From assembly GCA_039881145.1 (NCBI GenBank), contig JAYKKI010000074.1, forward strand, positions 9,985,501 through 10,049,500: a stretch of DNA of 64,000 nt. Direction: 5' to 3'. Numbering within the stretch: position 1 is the first letter of the stretch; each line of letters begins with the position of its first letter. Shown here piece after piece: positions 11,155 through 22,762 of the stretch. This stretch comes from Druceiella hillmani. Taxonomy: Eukaryota > Arthropoda > Insecta > Lepidoptera > Hepialidae. A program made the position numbers and the translations under genes. A model generated the notes under the pieces. That model made no database searches. It was given only the letters and a program-made list of their open reading frames with translations, and was not told where the DNA came from.

Positions 11155-13118
11155 TTAGTATTCATTCTTATAAATTAAATATACAAACTTTAAAAAAAAA
11201 CAACAAAAATGAACGTTATTTCGAAAAATAAATAAAACTGCAACGCCTAAACATTTATATCTTTTCGCGGCAGTTACAGCACATTTTTTCGAACACTTCA
11301 AGCAAATTGGTACCTTACACATAAAACATAAGTAAGCAGTCTTTCGTTTCTTTTTTGGATTACATGTAAAACATGTTTTACGAACTTCAAGTTTTCCGAC
11401 ATCAGAAGTGCTTGGTTTATCGTCCCCGATCTCTAGAATACGGCGAATAGAGTTCTTAAGATCTCTCTGAATGTGATCATTTTTTTCGCGACGTTCCATA
11501 TGCGGCCTTGTAAGCTGTTCTGCTAGCTGTTTTAGAAATTTAAATCGACTTCTAGTCTTCTGTGCTTGGTTGCTGAGGCTGATGACATAAGCATTGGAAG
11601 CAAAGATGTTCAAAATTCTGTAAAATATAGTTAGAGGCCATCTTCGCGTTCGACGAGAAGTAGAGTAATTTGAACATCTTTGATCCAGTAAATCGACGCC
11701 TATTTTTGTTTGGTTGTAATATAAGATCATTTCCGGTTTCTTGCTACTTTCGTCAACACTAGCAGTATGTTGCATACTTGAAATCATAACCACAGCTTTA
11801 TTTTTTTTTGGTATGTAAGACGATAAAGTGATATTTTTGGTAAAACCAAAGATTGAGGACTCGATTTGCCGATTTCTAGATGGTTTGAACTCAGGCGGTA
11901 TTTCACGTTTGTTCTTTTTGAGTGTACCAACATAACTGAGGTGCTTCTCTTTCAAAGTCAATATTTTGAAACAGAAGCACCTCAGTTAGTTCTATCGAAG
12001 AAAACCAGTTGTCAGCGGTCACGTTTCTATTAGAATTTTCAATCGGTGCAATAAGACTTAGAACCGCTTGAGTTGGTTTTGATTGACGCTTCTGCTCTTG
12101 TGTCAAATTTTGTCCATCAGAATCTTTGCCGAGGTATATGTAAGCATTTAGGAGGTAACCGTTTCTTGCATCTGTAAGGCACATAATTTTAAGACCATAT
12201 TTAGCTGTTTTTTTGGCATATAAATTTTAAATTTGCAGCGACCGCGAAAAGCTACAAGCATCTCATCTACACAAGCACAAGTTCCAATCGTGTACACTCT
12301 GACAATTATGTATAAAAGACTGAAAAAGTTCTGAAATTGGAGCAGACATATCTAGTTCACGTCGTTGCTCTCTAGTTTCTGCATCATCAAATCGAATAGT
12401 ATTTAGTAGAACTTCCAACCTATTCTTACTCATTATGCAACGATATATTTCTCTTCCAGTTCCATCACCATAAAGTGTAGTGCTCGTGATTTTCTTTGAA
12501 TATAGCTGTATAAAGCAAAAGCCCAATGAAAGCTTTTAGCTCTGTACGGTCCAAATCATGCACACAAGTCTGCTTTTTGTACTTCGGTCTGCTTTTGCTT
12601 ATTTTCTGATTAGTGTGTAGTACTATTTTATCTAACATCTCAACAGTAAATAAAAGACTCCAAATATCCAGGGGCGTAGTAGTATTACTGAGAATCGCAC
12701 GAAAAGCTGGCTTTACACCTTGTGTTTGTTGCACAATATTATGCTGCGGTGTCCTTGAACGAGCTATATTCGGTGTAGATGCCCATCGAAAACGATTACT
12801 TCCAAAATAATTATATTTTCTTCGCCTACCTCCGGACTGCAAGCGTGAAATCGGAATATTATCATCCGAAGAGTTAGTCTCTTGAGTTGACCTGTATGGA
12901 AATTGTGACCTTGAAGAGATTGGTGATGTGGACTGTAACGAACTCACAACATCTTCATTCTCACCCTCAACTTCAGACGCCGATTCACAGTCTTCAACCT
13001 GCACTAAATCCTCGCTTACATCAGGTTCCACGTCACTGCAATCGTCATCCGGTGATTCCTCCTCATCAGAAATTTCTTGCTGTAGCCATCTTTCAATAAT
13101 TTTGTTATTATTATTCAT
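11155..13118 (-). pseudogene. piggyBac-family transposase, frame-disrupted
   Basis: The product of an intact relative cuts and pastes DNA at TTAA sites. The ATG at 13118 starts a 217-codon frame with an acidic N-terminus (residues about 18-60 rich in Asp/Glu/Ser) and then the conserved block ending in LKAFIGLLLYTAIF. The reading then passes through three more frames: DGTGREI (to 12263), CLTDARNGY through VTADNWFSS (12184-11903) and YVGTLKKNKREIPPEF to the end (stop at 11155). The catalytic aspartates are all present: D in CLTDARN (codon about 12170-12172), D in TADNWF (about 12011-12013) and D in KIGVDLLDQ (about 11692-11694). A CX2C...CX2C-X4-CX2C-type cysteine-rich domain follows at about 11281-11373. 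Disruptions are near 12467, 12298 and 12207 (small indels, the last in an A-run) and a 19-nt insertion at about 11953-11971. The last 40 or so residues are hydrophobic and look like translated 3' noncoding sequence. The apparent start at 11961 is a TTG inside the gene, not a real start. Confidence 0.93.
11933..11988. repeat. Inverted repeat (24-nt arms, 8-nt spacer) inside the piggyBac gene
   Basis: Arms 11933-11956 and 11965-11988 pair with one mismatch. The structure coincides with the 19-nt frame-breaking insertion. Without the insertion, a shorter 13-bp inverted repeat with a 5-nt spacer would remain from the coding sequence itself. Confidence 0.9.
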
Positions 13119-16100
13119 TTTGACTATTTTTCAAAATACAGCTTTCTATTGAAAACAATTCACGTAATGGCAGATAAATTGATAGAATGGCTCATGAGAA
13201 TAAAGCTGCTATGAGAAAATTAACCTGCAATAATCAAAGAATCATGTATAATCAGATTTATTTATTAAATCCTATAAATAATTAAATTATCATATAAATA
13301 TTAGAAATGAAAAATTAATGCAAACATTAATTTTGCATTTGATAGTGACATAAAGCATCTAAACAAATTTAGACCAAGATTTTATTATGGATATACTATC
13401 AAAACTAATCGGGTACTAAATTAACATGTTCTGGAAATCTGCTTAGAAAATGAAATCTTCTTTTGTGACATTTGTTATAATATTGAACAAAATTGTCAAT
13501 AATATTGAACAAAATAGAAAAGTGCGCTCATAAAATTATACACAAATACAATAAATATATCACGCTTACGTGTTTCAAGAAATTTTAACTCACCAAAATT
13601 ATACGATCAAGTGAATACTCAGAATACTTTTAACGGGTCAAATAAAACATTTAATATTTTTTGCTGAAATTAATTCCACAAAGAGGAAAAGAAAACACAA
13701 AAGAAGTTGATGGACCACAGTTTTGCGGCTTTATAAATTCGAAAAAATACGAAATCGAAATTTTACAGTACCTTTTGAATTTGTTAATACTAGAGATTTT
13801 TTAAAGTACTTTCTGTCAGTAAAACATGGGTGAAACAAGAATGATTGTTTGAGAGAATCAATGTTTCCTGGAGACAGGCGTAAAAATTAAAAATGATATG
13901 GATATAACTAGTTAATTCCAATTTGGTCTATAGAATATTTTTACATATATTTTGTATAGCATATTGGTGAGTATTTGCCTTCATACTCATCATTTTTACC
14001 ATGCGAGTATTTGGAATAGAAATACGCATCATTTTTACCATGTGATTTATGCTTGATGTGTTCAGCTCACTAGTTATTATTTGTGCTAACATATGCAGTG
14101 TTTTATTTTTCCTATTTCTTATATACGCTGGCTTTTTTTAACTTTCATCCGTATACATTATTTCACATATTTGTTTCAGTTCACTTTATCCCATTTTCGC
14201 TTTTTCTTATCATCGTCTATGGGTGAGAGCGCCAACTTTTAATATATAGTACTCTAAAGTTTATTTATACCAGATTCTATATATTCGTCTGTGTTGAACT
14301 TTTTTGCGTTCTTCAGTAAGTTTTCAGTAATTGTTGATAGGTTTATAGGATATTATGATCCATACTGGTAGAATTTAAATGATTAATTTCCAAAAATATT
14401 ACAATATCTATACACATCTTATTTATTTTCCTTAACATTTTATTTTCTACTTGAGACATGTACTTAATATCTGATTCACTTTTAAAGTTATCGTCAGCGT
14501 AAGAATATGATTACATATTGCCTATAGCGCAAGAGAGATTATATGAGCTGTAGATGTATACGCCAGCTGGGAAGCAAAGAAAAGCCTGGATAAGATATAT
14601 TGTACACAATTATACTAAAAACTAAATAATATATAAAGCGAAAAAGCCATTATATTACTTAGTATGAGCTAATTACTGAAAGCACTTATCTTATTCTTTA
14701 AATTATTTTTGTGTTGAGCAAGGTTATAAACATATGGATTATAACAAAATGATTGAAGTATGGTCACTCTACGATTTATTTGAGAAGAACGATGATAAAA
14801 AATTCAACTGAAGTCTGTCCACGTCGCTTAAATGGTTCAATGTAAAGTCAGACAGACTCTTTTTGAGTATTCAAATCGATATGTCTCTGACCTCAACGAC
14901 CGATGTCATTTGGTAAACGGAGTGAAAACGTTTAGTGACCGCGAGGAGGAAGAAGGGACGGTCAGCAATATAATTAAGGTACGGATGTAATTGCTGGGTG
15001 CAAAAAGTAATTTCTAAAATGTTCAGATAAACAGACAAGGTTATGTAAACAATAATCTCGATATAATAAGTAAGCATTGAGTATCAAAGTTTTCATGGGT
15101 TATCGCAGGAAGTAGTGAGTATCTGATGCGGAAAGTAATGTCCCAGGACGTACAAATACAGAGGGGTTAGTTTAAAGTAAAAGGTATCAGACAAGTTTGC
15201 ATTTGCATCGACTACCTAACAAAAATAGGACATGAAATTGAATTCACACGTTCCGGTAATTGATTCATGAAGTAAGAAAAATTAATGGAACAAAATAACA
15301 ATGATAAACTTGCCAAATTGTCAATGTACACACTTCTTAATATTTCAGGTTAATGTAAAAATGTCGTAGACCAAACAATTTCTCAACATCGATCACAACG
15401 TTACACTTGAACTGCCGACACTCTAAATAAGAAATTCCTCGTCAGAAATATTTGGTATCGAAAAAAGATAAAAATGATTTAATTAATTAACAAGACGCTT
15501 TAAAGGTTTCTTTTTTCAGAGGTTTAATTATTAAAATGTATTTAACTCACCGCTTACCTTTTCCTTTAGGTAAACGATAAAGACATTAAATGTGGAGTTA
15601 ATTTTACATTTTTGTTATTTAATTTTCCCTCGAAGATTGTAAATCTTATGTGATGATTGTGGAAAAAATATTTGTCGGCAACATTTTTTTAATACATAAT
15701 AATTAAATATGATTTGCACGAATTTTATTTCATTTTCAATTTTAGTTCATAATTATTGCAACAAATACGAATAATGGATGTTATCCTTTTGTATTTTGAT
15801 TATGTGAGTAATTTAATTTTCATTTTTAATTTAAATTCTTAGAAATCAGAATATGATTTTGTAATATTGGTAAAGCCTCTATTATATAATGTTATCTTAC
15901 GTTATGTCAAGTTACTGACGGGGTTTAGTTGAACAGATATACATTCCGTACATTCAACATGCGCAGCAGAACACTGAAAATATTATTGACTTAATCGCAA
16001 TTAATTCCACCCTATGCGTTTGGATTTAACTGCAAGAAATTTATATTTAAATTATTATATTACACAGTATTAAGAATAGTATTAGTATTACCCTAAGCTA

Positions 16101-16442
16101 AATTGCGCTATTAGTGATTAGAAAATGTGACCTTTGAAATAAAACTACAGTTTGTATACTTATAACAATTGAAGCAATTTTAATACCTAAATTAATTCGA
16201 AATAATGGCGATTTTAAAAAATGTTCAATGTCTCTTTTATTTTTTCACTTAGTTTTTATTCACAACTAAATGACACTAAGTGATATAGTATTGTTTCTAC
16301 TTTATTTAATTTCTACAAAATTAACGCCAAATATATTAAATATAAGTCTTTTTTATATAAATAAACATAATTAGTCGCTTTTTCTTTTACATTTTCTATC
16401 TGTTTTTCTGCGTAATGTACTCTTTATACATTTAACAACATA
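13119..16442. other. AT-rich noncoding stretch, 3.3 kb
   Basis: The first part should include the missing 5' end of the piggyBac element, but no GGGTTAA-type end is visible. A small direct repeat (catcatttttaccatg, near 13987 and 14027, about 40 bp apart) is present. The 68-codon minus-strand frame at 14871-15077 has no recognisable domain. Nothing else is supported. Confidence 0.5.
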
Positions 16443-16498
16443 TACACTGGTGAAGCTTGGTCTACAAGATTTGATCTTGTAGACCAAGTACCAATGTA
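16443..16498. repeat. Short inverted repeat (fold-back)
   Basis: A perfect 15-bp core (16456-16470 with 16474-16488, 3-nt loop) is extended by imperfect arms to 16443 and 16498 and is flanked by TA-rich sequence. The arms differ from those of the neighbouring palindromes. Confidence 0.9.
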
Positions 16499-16562
16499 TT
16501 ATTATTAAAGAGATGTAACTTACACAAGACAAATAAGTTTTTAAGGTGCGCCAATAAAATAT

Positions 16563-16619
16563 CTTAGATTACGCATATATAATGCACAGTCTAATGGATC
16601 CATTATGCATAATCTAAGG
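16563..16619. repeat. Palindrome with bulge
   Basis: A perfect 14-bp palindrome, TAATGGATCCATTA, at 16592-16605 is flanked by CTTAGATTACGCA on the left and TGCATAATCTAAG on the right. These pair with one difference, apart from a 14-nt insertion (about 16578-16591) in the left arm. It looks like a 40-bp palindrome interrupted once. Confidence 0.85.
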
Positions 16620-16879
16620 AATCTACGATAGAACATTTTTCTATGCAAATAACTTTGATATAAATAAGGTATGATATTTGTTGCTCAAATATTTTTATTT
16701 CTGTTGTTAATGAGAAGTTGTTGTATGTAGTTTAAAATATAATACTCGCTATGAGGCTAGGAACCAAAGCAGCTTTGTCGACCGTGCGGTGCATGAAAAT
16801 GTGAAAAAACGCTTTCTTCGTTTTGTAAGAAAAGTAGACCATTGCCAAAAGTCGTAGGCACGTGTTTACTGATGCTGTC

Positions 16880-16891
16880 TATATATATTAT

Positions 16892-16962
<71 letters not shown>
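16880..16962. repeat. (TA)n / (CA)n microsatellite
   Basis: A short TA tract, then TACACACACA, then about 31 TA units. The overlapping open frame at 16842-17081 is a translation artefact. Confidence 0.96.
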
Positions 16963-16967
<5 letters not shown>

Positions 16968-17183
16968 ATGTGTTGTGTATATTGTTTTTATAATTCCTTG
17001 GATATAGTAATTCTTTTACGAAGCAAATATTTTTATGTTTATTCATCATTTTATCATCTGATTAATTTTAGTTACTCTTGAAAACTTTTACTAACGGTGT
17101 TAAAATTTATTTACTTTTAATTATATTCGTTTGTCACCTAAAAATGTGGAAAAATATTACAATTGTGAAAAAAATCAAAGTGG

Positions 17184-17263
17184 AAAATATTTTACTGAAA
17201 ACTGACACTAAAGTACTGATATAGATATCAGTACTTTAGTGTCAGTTTTCAGTAAAATATTTT
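17184..17263. repeat. Perfect 39-bp-arm palindrome, 2-nt spacer
   Basis: Arms 17184-17222 and 17225-17263 are exact reverse complements separated by AG. The right arm runs into a poly-A/T tract. There is no obvious target-site duplication or terminal motif. Confidence 0.97.
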
Positions 17264-17467
17264 AAAAAAAAAAAATATTTTTATTCTAATAAAGACATTA
17301 TACTAACGTAAAGTATAGAGACGAAACTTGTTATTTTCCTTGTTCGAATAGCTTAATTTTATACAGAAAAATAACATGTCTGTCAGAAATATTCTTATGG
17401 TTGCTTGAAAGGTGAAAGTAATTATCTACGAGCTCTGAAGTCCCTTCAAAAATTTGGTGAATGACGA

Positions 17468-17537
17468 AGGGATCACGAAAATAATAATTTTCACTGTATT
17501 TTATTTTACAGTGAAAATTATTATTTTCGTGATCCCT
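17468..17537. repeat. Perfect 31-bp-arm inverted repeat, 8-nt loop
   Basis: Arms 17468-17498 and 17507-17537 (starting agggatcacg, ending cgtgatccct) are exact reverse complements. The flanks (gaatgacga and ctctatatg) show no clear duplication. Confidence 0.97.
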
Positions 17538-20167
17538 CTCTATATGAAATTACATTCCTTTTGAGATTTTTATTATTTACAGAATAATTAACATTGTGTT
17601 CTTTTTTAGATAAATAATAAGGTTTCGTTTGAACCCATGCTTATTTTTTTTGTTTACAACTAAGAACTTTCACCATTTCGAAAACATTTTTAAAATTTTG
17701 TTTCATTACCCAAATTCCTTCGCCAGGATTTTATACCTCAAAAGATAAAAGTGAACCCTTATAAGTACATTCAGATACTTGTCAATCACTTGATAAGTGC
17801 AGTTAATACTTCTGTTTGCTTTAAACAGGACGCCGCCCCAATACTCATACACCTAGAATTTATGTGACAAACATAATTATCATTATTGTATATAAAAAAA
17901 TGTCTGTCAAATATTTAGGACGAATACAGTACCTACTCTTCCTATGATATATAGGCAAAGTATATTAGATTGACATAGCTTATAATGATAATTAAATTGC
18001 AAAAGAGATATTTTTATTAAAATATAAAAATTTTTAGTATTATCCATAGTATGGATGATGCATTAAGTATGCATGACGAAAAATCTTTTCTTTTGATTCA
18101 GAATAGTAGTAATTAAAACATGTAAAAGTATTAAAAAAAAAACAAAAATATTAGATTGACAAGTAAGTTGGTTCAGGAATAAAGTTCCTCAGATTTTAAT
18201 GAAAATATCTTCTCTTAAACTGTTCTATTGTTATGTTGTTCCGCGGTTTTTGTTGTTGTTGTTAAAAATATTCTACTAAATAATTATCAATGCGAAGTGT
18301 AATCGCAACTAAACGATGTGTTACTGGAATTGGTTCATAGTTCAAGTTGAAGAGTAACAGAACTAGAATAACTATTTCAAATTGTAAAATTAGGTATATT
18401 GTCTATTTGTGTTAATATTTAAAAGTTTGGAAGAAAGGAAGGTATGTATCAATATTAACTGAATTGAAACGGATAGTTGTTTTACTAACGATTAAAGTAA
18501 TCAATGCAAAGAAATCGTAATTTCGTTCGACGTTATTATAGTAATAAGAGATTCAATAATAATAGGCATTTTTAAAAATGTGGCTGAGTTTATGTTGGTA
18601 CTTCATAATTCTTAACATTGAATATACTCGATAAAAATCGACAAAAAATAATATAGTTATTGGACACTACAAACATTACATATAAAATATACACAAAGAA
18701 TATCTATATACTGAGCTGAACAGAAGGTATTACTCTGCTTCCCAACGTGAGGGACAATTATATCCTTATTAGTTTTAAGATCCATCTGACCGAAGACAAA
18801 CTCTTAAGAACACGGTTAAGAAGGTATAGTCACGTTATAACTAGACCACATGACCCTTTCTATACATTAACCACGGCCCGAAGAATTGAAAAAGGCTACC
18901 TATAACTTGGTCACCGCTAACTGGTCACCGATAAACAACGACCTGAAGAAAGTCTAAATAGAAGACTCGACACATACAACTGGCGAAAAATGACGAAGAA
19001 AGCCTATTTCAAATGAGATATGGAAAGGCTAGACAAAGCAAAAAATAGGGAGCGAGGAAGACAGAGATAGATGACAAATAACATATAAGTCTATAAATCA
19101 TGAATATTTTTCATTCAATTATTATTTTTTCCTTCCATTTATCAACTTTTCAATTTCCATTGTAGTTTTTTTTGGTCGTTCATTATGTTTGCTCCGTGAA
19201 TTAGGTATTTCTTGAGGAATACTTATTTTACGAATTTAAATGTATTAAAGCGTGACTAATTTTTATTACATTGATACACATATTGTTACAAGATATAACA
19301 AAGATTCGGGTTCTACGGCGGCGTAGCACCCTTACCCAACTCACGTATTAATGTATAACTGCATTGTTAATTGCATAAACGTCACGTCGTGTCGTACCCA
19401 CTTTCAAAAAAAACGAACCGCAAGTGAAATAGGCGTAATACGATTCATACACTTTACCTGAATGGGAGAATGTAATTAGGCATGTTTGTACGTAAGGAGG
19501 TAATGTTATATTCTCTGGGTATTTCCTTTTGTCCAATTATCCAAGAAGCGTTTCGCGAAAATTTTATTTTCCACGATAAGTAGTCGTCATGATCCGGTGT
19601 GAAATTTTTCTTAAGCGTTTAGCGGTATTAGAGGGGGTTATGGATTTTCTGGGTGGAAAATATTTATTCTTTAGCTGGAATATGTTATTGTTTGATTAAT
19701 TTATCTTTTTTGTAACACATTGAAGAGTTTAAAACGTTAGTTGGATTTGTATGTTAACATAAAAGAGTAACTATCATGACGCAGACTTGAGACTGGTTGA
19801 TTATCGTCTTTTACTTCTATATGTCGTAAGAATTTAAATATCTATGATACGTTCACAAATCAAAAATAGATCTATCAATATTTGGTCAAGGTTCAGCAGT
19901 TTTATGGTTTATGAATAAATTTATACTTTTCGGGCTTTTACAATATATTTATTTGGTTTATAAATAGAGAATCGACTTAAAGGAATAAAGTTTTTTTCTA
20001 ATAATCTTACTTTCGGCAGAAACTAACCCACAATATATGATTCATTTCCATTTTCATCGAAAATTTACTCTCGTTGTGTTATAACTTACACGAATTGAAG
20101 TATCCGGTTTTAAATGCTACAATGGCACGAAAATGAGTCTATATAAGTCATTCAAAACACGCTCCAT
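17538..20167. other. AT-rich noncoding stretch, 2.6 kb
   Basis: No gene is recognised. The segment 18730-19080 is less AT-rich and contains GAGCGAGGAAGACAGAGATAG near 19050, faintly like the arginine-rich ends of some LINE open frames, but the frame does not hold and I do not assign it. Confidence 0.4.
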
Positions 20168-20261
20168 AAATTTTATAAAAGATGCTTGATAAACGCACTT
20201 CTGGTAAAATGCTGCATGTCGGAAATTTTATAAAAGATGCTTGATAAACACACTTCTGGTA
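20168..20261 (+). repeat. 39-bp direct repeat, 55-bp period
   Basis: Segments 20168-20206 and 20223-20261 (both start aaattttataaaagatgc and end acttctggta) differ at one base. The near identity suggests a recent local duplication. Confidence 0.92.
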
Positions 20262-21061
20262 GGTGATACTCGAGAGGTCCACGATACAGTGCTTCTCGAT
20301 CACCACTTTGTTGATAGTCAGGGGTGGGATGCTGTTGTGTCATAGGCATATGGGTATTTCTCCTCATCTCTTAACTTCTTAGACTTTAATACAAGAGTAT
20401 AAACTCAGTTTAATTCTCAATATTTTTTGGTCAATACAAAACTACCAAATAAAAATACTGATAAATGAAACGTAACTCACTACATATGTACATTCTTAAA
20501 CGCTGACTGCACTAATGAATCTTATAAGCCTATAAATGCATCCAGTAGTTCCAGAAAATTTACGGTCACATTAGACAGTTAGACAGACATATAATTGTTT
20601 TTCAAAAATATTTATGCACTAATTGCCTTTACATATACTTAATTGCCTTTACTGTTTTATTATATTTTGCGAATATTTATATATTTGTTATCAACATTTT
20701 TTAAAATATACAACCACGCAATCAATGTTCGCCTGAAATGCATATCATATGTGTATGGCAGAAAATGTTACGCACCAGTTAAATTGTACTCTCACATCTC
20801 ATCAAACAGTTAACCTCGTCGTAACAATATTAACCTCGCAAATATTTGACCATGCGCTTAATGATATTTAATACGAAAATTAGTGTGACTACACCTGTGC
20901 TGCTAAACGTACACTTCCTGATAAACCTTTGTCCATGATAAACATTTCACAGTGCATAGAAAATTTTAAATGGGCAAAAAATAGAAATTGCGGTAACCTT
21001 GTTTAATTTTTTTATTGGTTTTTATTTGCAACTTTTAGCAGCCTTGGAGCTTTTTGATAAT
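20262..21061. other. AT-rich noncoding stretch
   Basis: Only trivial repeats are visible (taattgcctttac twice near 20620-20650; taacctcg twice near 20811-20836). Confidence 0.5.
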
Positions 21062-21110
21062 ACACACACACACGCGTGCACGCTCGCACACTCACGCATA
21101 CACGCACACG
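21062..21110. repeat. Degenerate (CA)n microsatellite
   Basis: ACACACACACAC followed by a CG/CT/CA-varied tail (gcgtgcacgctcgcacactc and so on). Confidence 0.9.
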
Positions 21111-21621
21111 AAGGATTCTCTTAATGATTAAAAACTGTTTTACGTTTGACAGGCTAATGCAGAATGTAGCAACATTACGGCGACATCCGCAATAGTTTTG
21201 AGTCCAGAAACCAAGTGTCTCTTAACGCCAAAGTAAAAATGACATTGGGAAAAATTTGTTATTTCAATAACATTATAGTGTACATAATTTTTGCATATTT
21301 GAATATTTTATAATTTTGTACATATTTTAGTAATATTAGCCATATGGATACAAAGGCGTTTAATGCAAGTATATATCCGAAATATTTATATATTATAAAA
21401 AAACATGCCACCATAATGAAATATTTCAAATTATTCGTTTGTTAAATTAATTATTAAAAAAATTTACTTTTTTTGTCTCTTTGATAAAATTATTATTGTG
21501 TTTGCAACTTCAAATTCTTTTTGACAAAAAGTTTGAACAAACATAGTTTCTGAACACAACACATAAGAAGAGCGCGGGGGGCGTCGTTAGAAGCGCAAGC
21601 GGTGCGGATGTTTTAGTAACC
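21111..21621. other. Upstream flank of the mariner-type relic
   Basis: This stretch would contain the 5' terminal inverted repeat of the element. I compared it by eye with the downstream flank and found no convincing inverted pair. A G/C-rich patch (gagcgcggggggcgtcg) at about 21571-21587 precedes the ATG. Confidence 0.4.
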
Positions 21622-22762
21622 ATGGAACAGTGGAGTGGAGAGCACCGCGCTTTTGCCGCCGAGGCGTACGTTTCGAGTGGATTTTCGCTGTCTGTAGCAC
21701 GCCGTCGATTTAATAATCGTTACAGTCTTCGTCAATTACGTGATGAACCATCGATCAACCTCATTCAGTCATGGGTAGCAAGGTTCAGAGCTACAGGATC
21801 AACATTAAATAGGCCCAGGCCAGGACCTACACCATTGGTAGCCACGGATGAAAATGTCGAGCGTGTTATGGTTTCTGTCGTTGAAAATCCCCGTTTATCA
21901 ATGCGTACACGTTCATCGATATTGGAGATTCCGAAATCAACTTTACAGGTAATAATGTAAAAAAAGCTCAAGTTCAATTTGTTCAAAAAAATTAAAATAA
22001 AAAATTCAAATTGTTCAAGATTTACACGATTCTGATTTTGAATTAAGAAAAACTTACGCGGAGGTGATGTTTTTGAGATTTCGTACTGCTACCCGCATGG
22101 GCAACATACTCTTTAGTGACGACGCTCACTTTCACATTGGAGGATATGTGAATAAGCAGAACTTTCATCACTAGGATGTCCACAACCCAATACAAATGCA
22201 TCAAGAGCCTTTACATAAGCCTAAAGTAACAATCTGGTGTGCCATGTCTGCATCTGCAATCATAGAAGTGAATTCGGAGAGATATGCTCAGATCTTAAAT
22301 GACTTTTTCAAAGTAGAACTACAGAATAGTCCATCCTTTAACCAAAACATATGGTTCCGGCAAGACGGGGCCACAGCTCACACTGCTAATGTATCCATGA
22401 ATGCAGTGCGGCAGTTATTTCCAGAAAAAAACATATCCCGAAACGGTACCGTACCGTGACCACTTAGGTCACCCGATTTAAGCCCATGTGACTTTTTCTT
22501 ATGGGGATACTTGTAATCCGTTGTTTACAAAACAAATCCGACCACTGTGACACAACTTAAAGAAAATATTCGAGCCGAAGTCAGTAGGATACCCCAGTCG
22601 CTCTGCAAACGCGTTTGTGAAAACATGCGTGCTAGACTTGAAGAGTGTGTCAGACTCGATGGACGCCATTTGGAAAACGTGGTTTTTAAAAAATCCGAAA
22701 AAAAAAACATTGAAATCTGCCACTGGACATCCTGTAAAATCGAAAACTATAATTTCCTTTAA
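21622..22762 (+). pseudogene. IS630/Tc1/mariner-superfamily transposase relic (DD41D type)
   Basis: Related intact proteins cut and paste at TA sites. The ATG at 21622 opens a 112-codon frame starting MEQWSGEHRAFAAEAY, with the N-terminal helix-turn-helix typical of insect transposases (DUF4817-like) and a second DNA-binding segment (NPRLSMRTRSSILEIPKSTL). After 21950 the frame changes. From about 22010 to 22762 one frame carries the catalytic core: LFSDDAHFH (first D, codon 22118-22120), IWFRQDGATAHTA (second D, 22364-22366) and SPDLSPCDFFLWGYL (third D, 22490-22492). This gives 41 residues between the second and third acids. In-frame stops occur at 22172 (TAG), 22457 (TGA) and 22514 (TAA); the first two probably replace Trp. 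About 14 residues seem missing after MSASAIIE. The acidic triad is retained, so the gene died by stops and indels, not active-site loss. Confidence 0.92.

Larger units (their letters stand above)
10870..13118 (-). mobile_element. piggyBac-like element, at least partial
   Basis: This span joins the candidate TTAA/CCC end at 10870 with the broken transposase gene at 11155-13118. The 5' end of the element (right side in window coordinates) is not identified and probably lies beyond 13118 or has decayed. At about 2.25 kb so far, the element fits the usual 2.3-3.5 kb for the family. The preserved reading potential suggests a rather recent insertion. Confidence 0.65.

Noticed and set aside
11933..11988. 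Programmed frameshift or intron at the piggyBac break
   Set aside because: The 19-nt length is too short for an intron and lacks GT-AG ends, and piggyBac genes are not known to use programmed frameshifting.
12613..13152. Plus-strand frames opposite the piggyBac gene
   Set aside because: Antisense shadows of the acidic, serine-rich N-terminal coding region.
18730..19080. Possible LINE open-frame remnant
   Set aside because: An arginine-rich string resembles the end of some LINE proteins, but no reverse transcriptase motif and no continuous frame support it.
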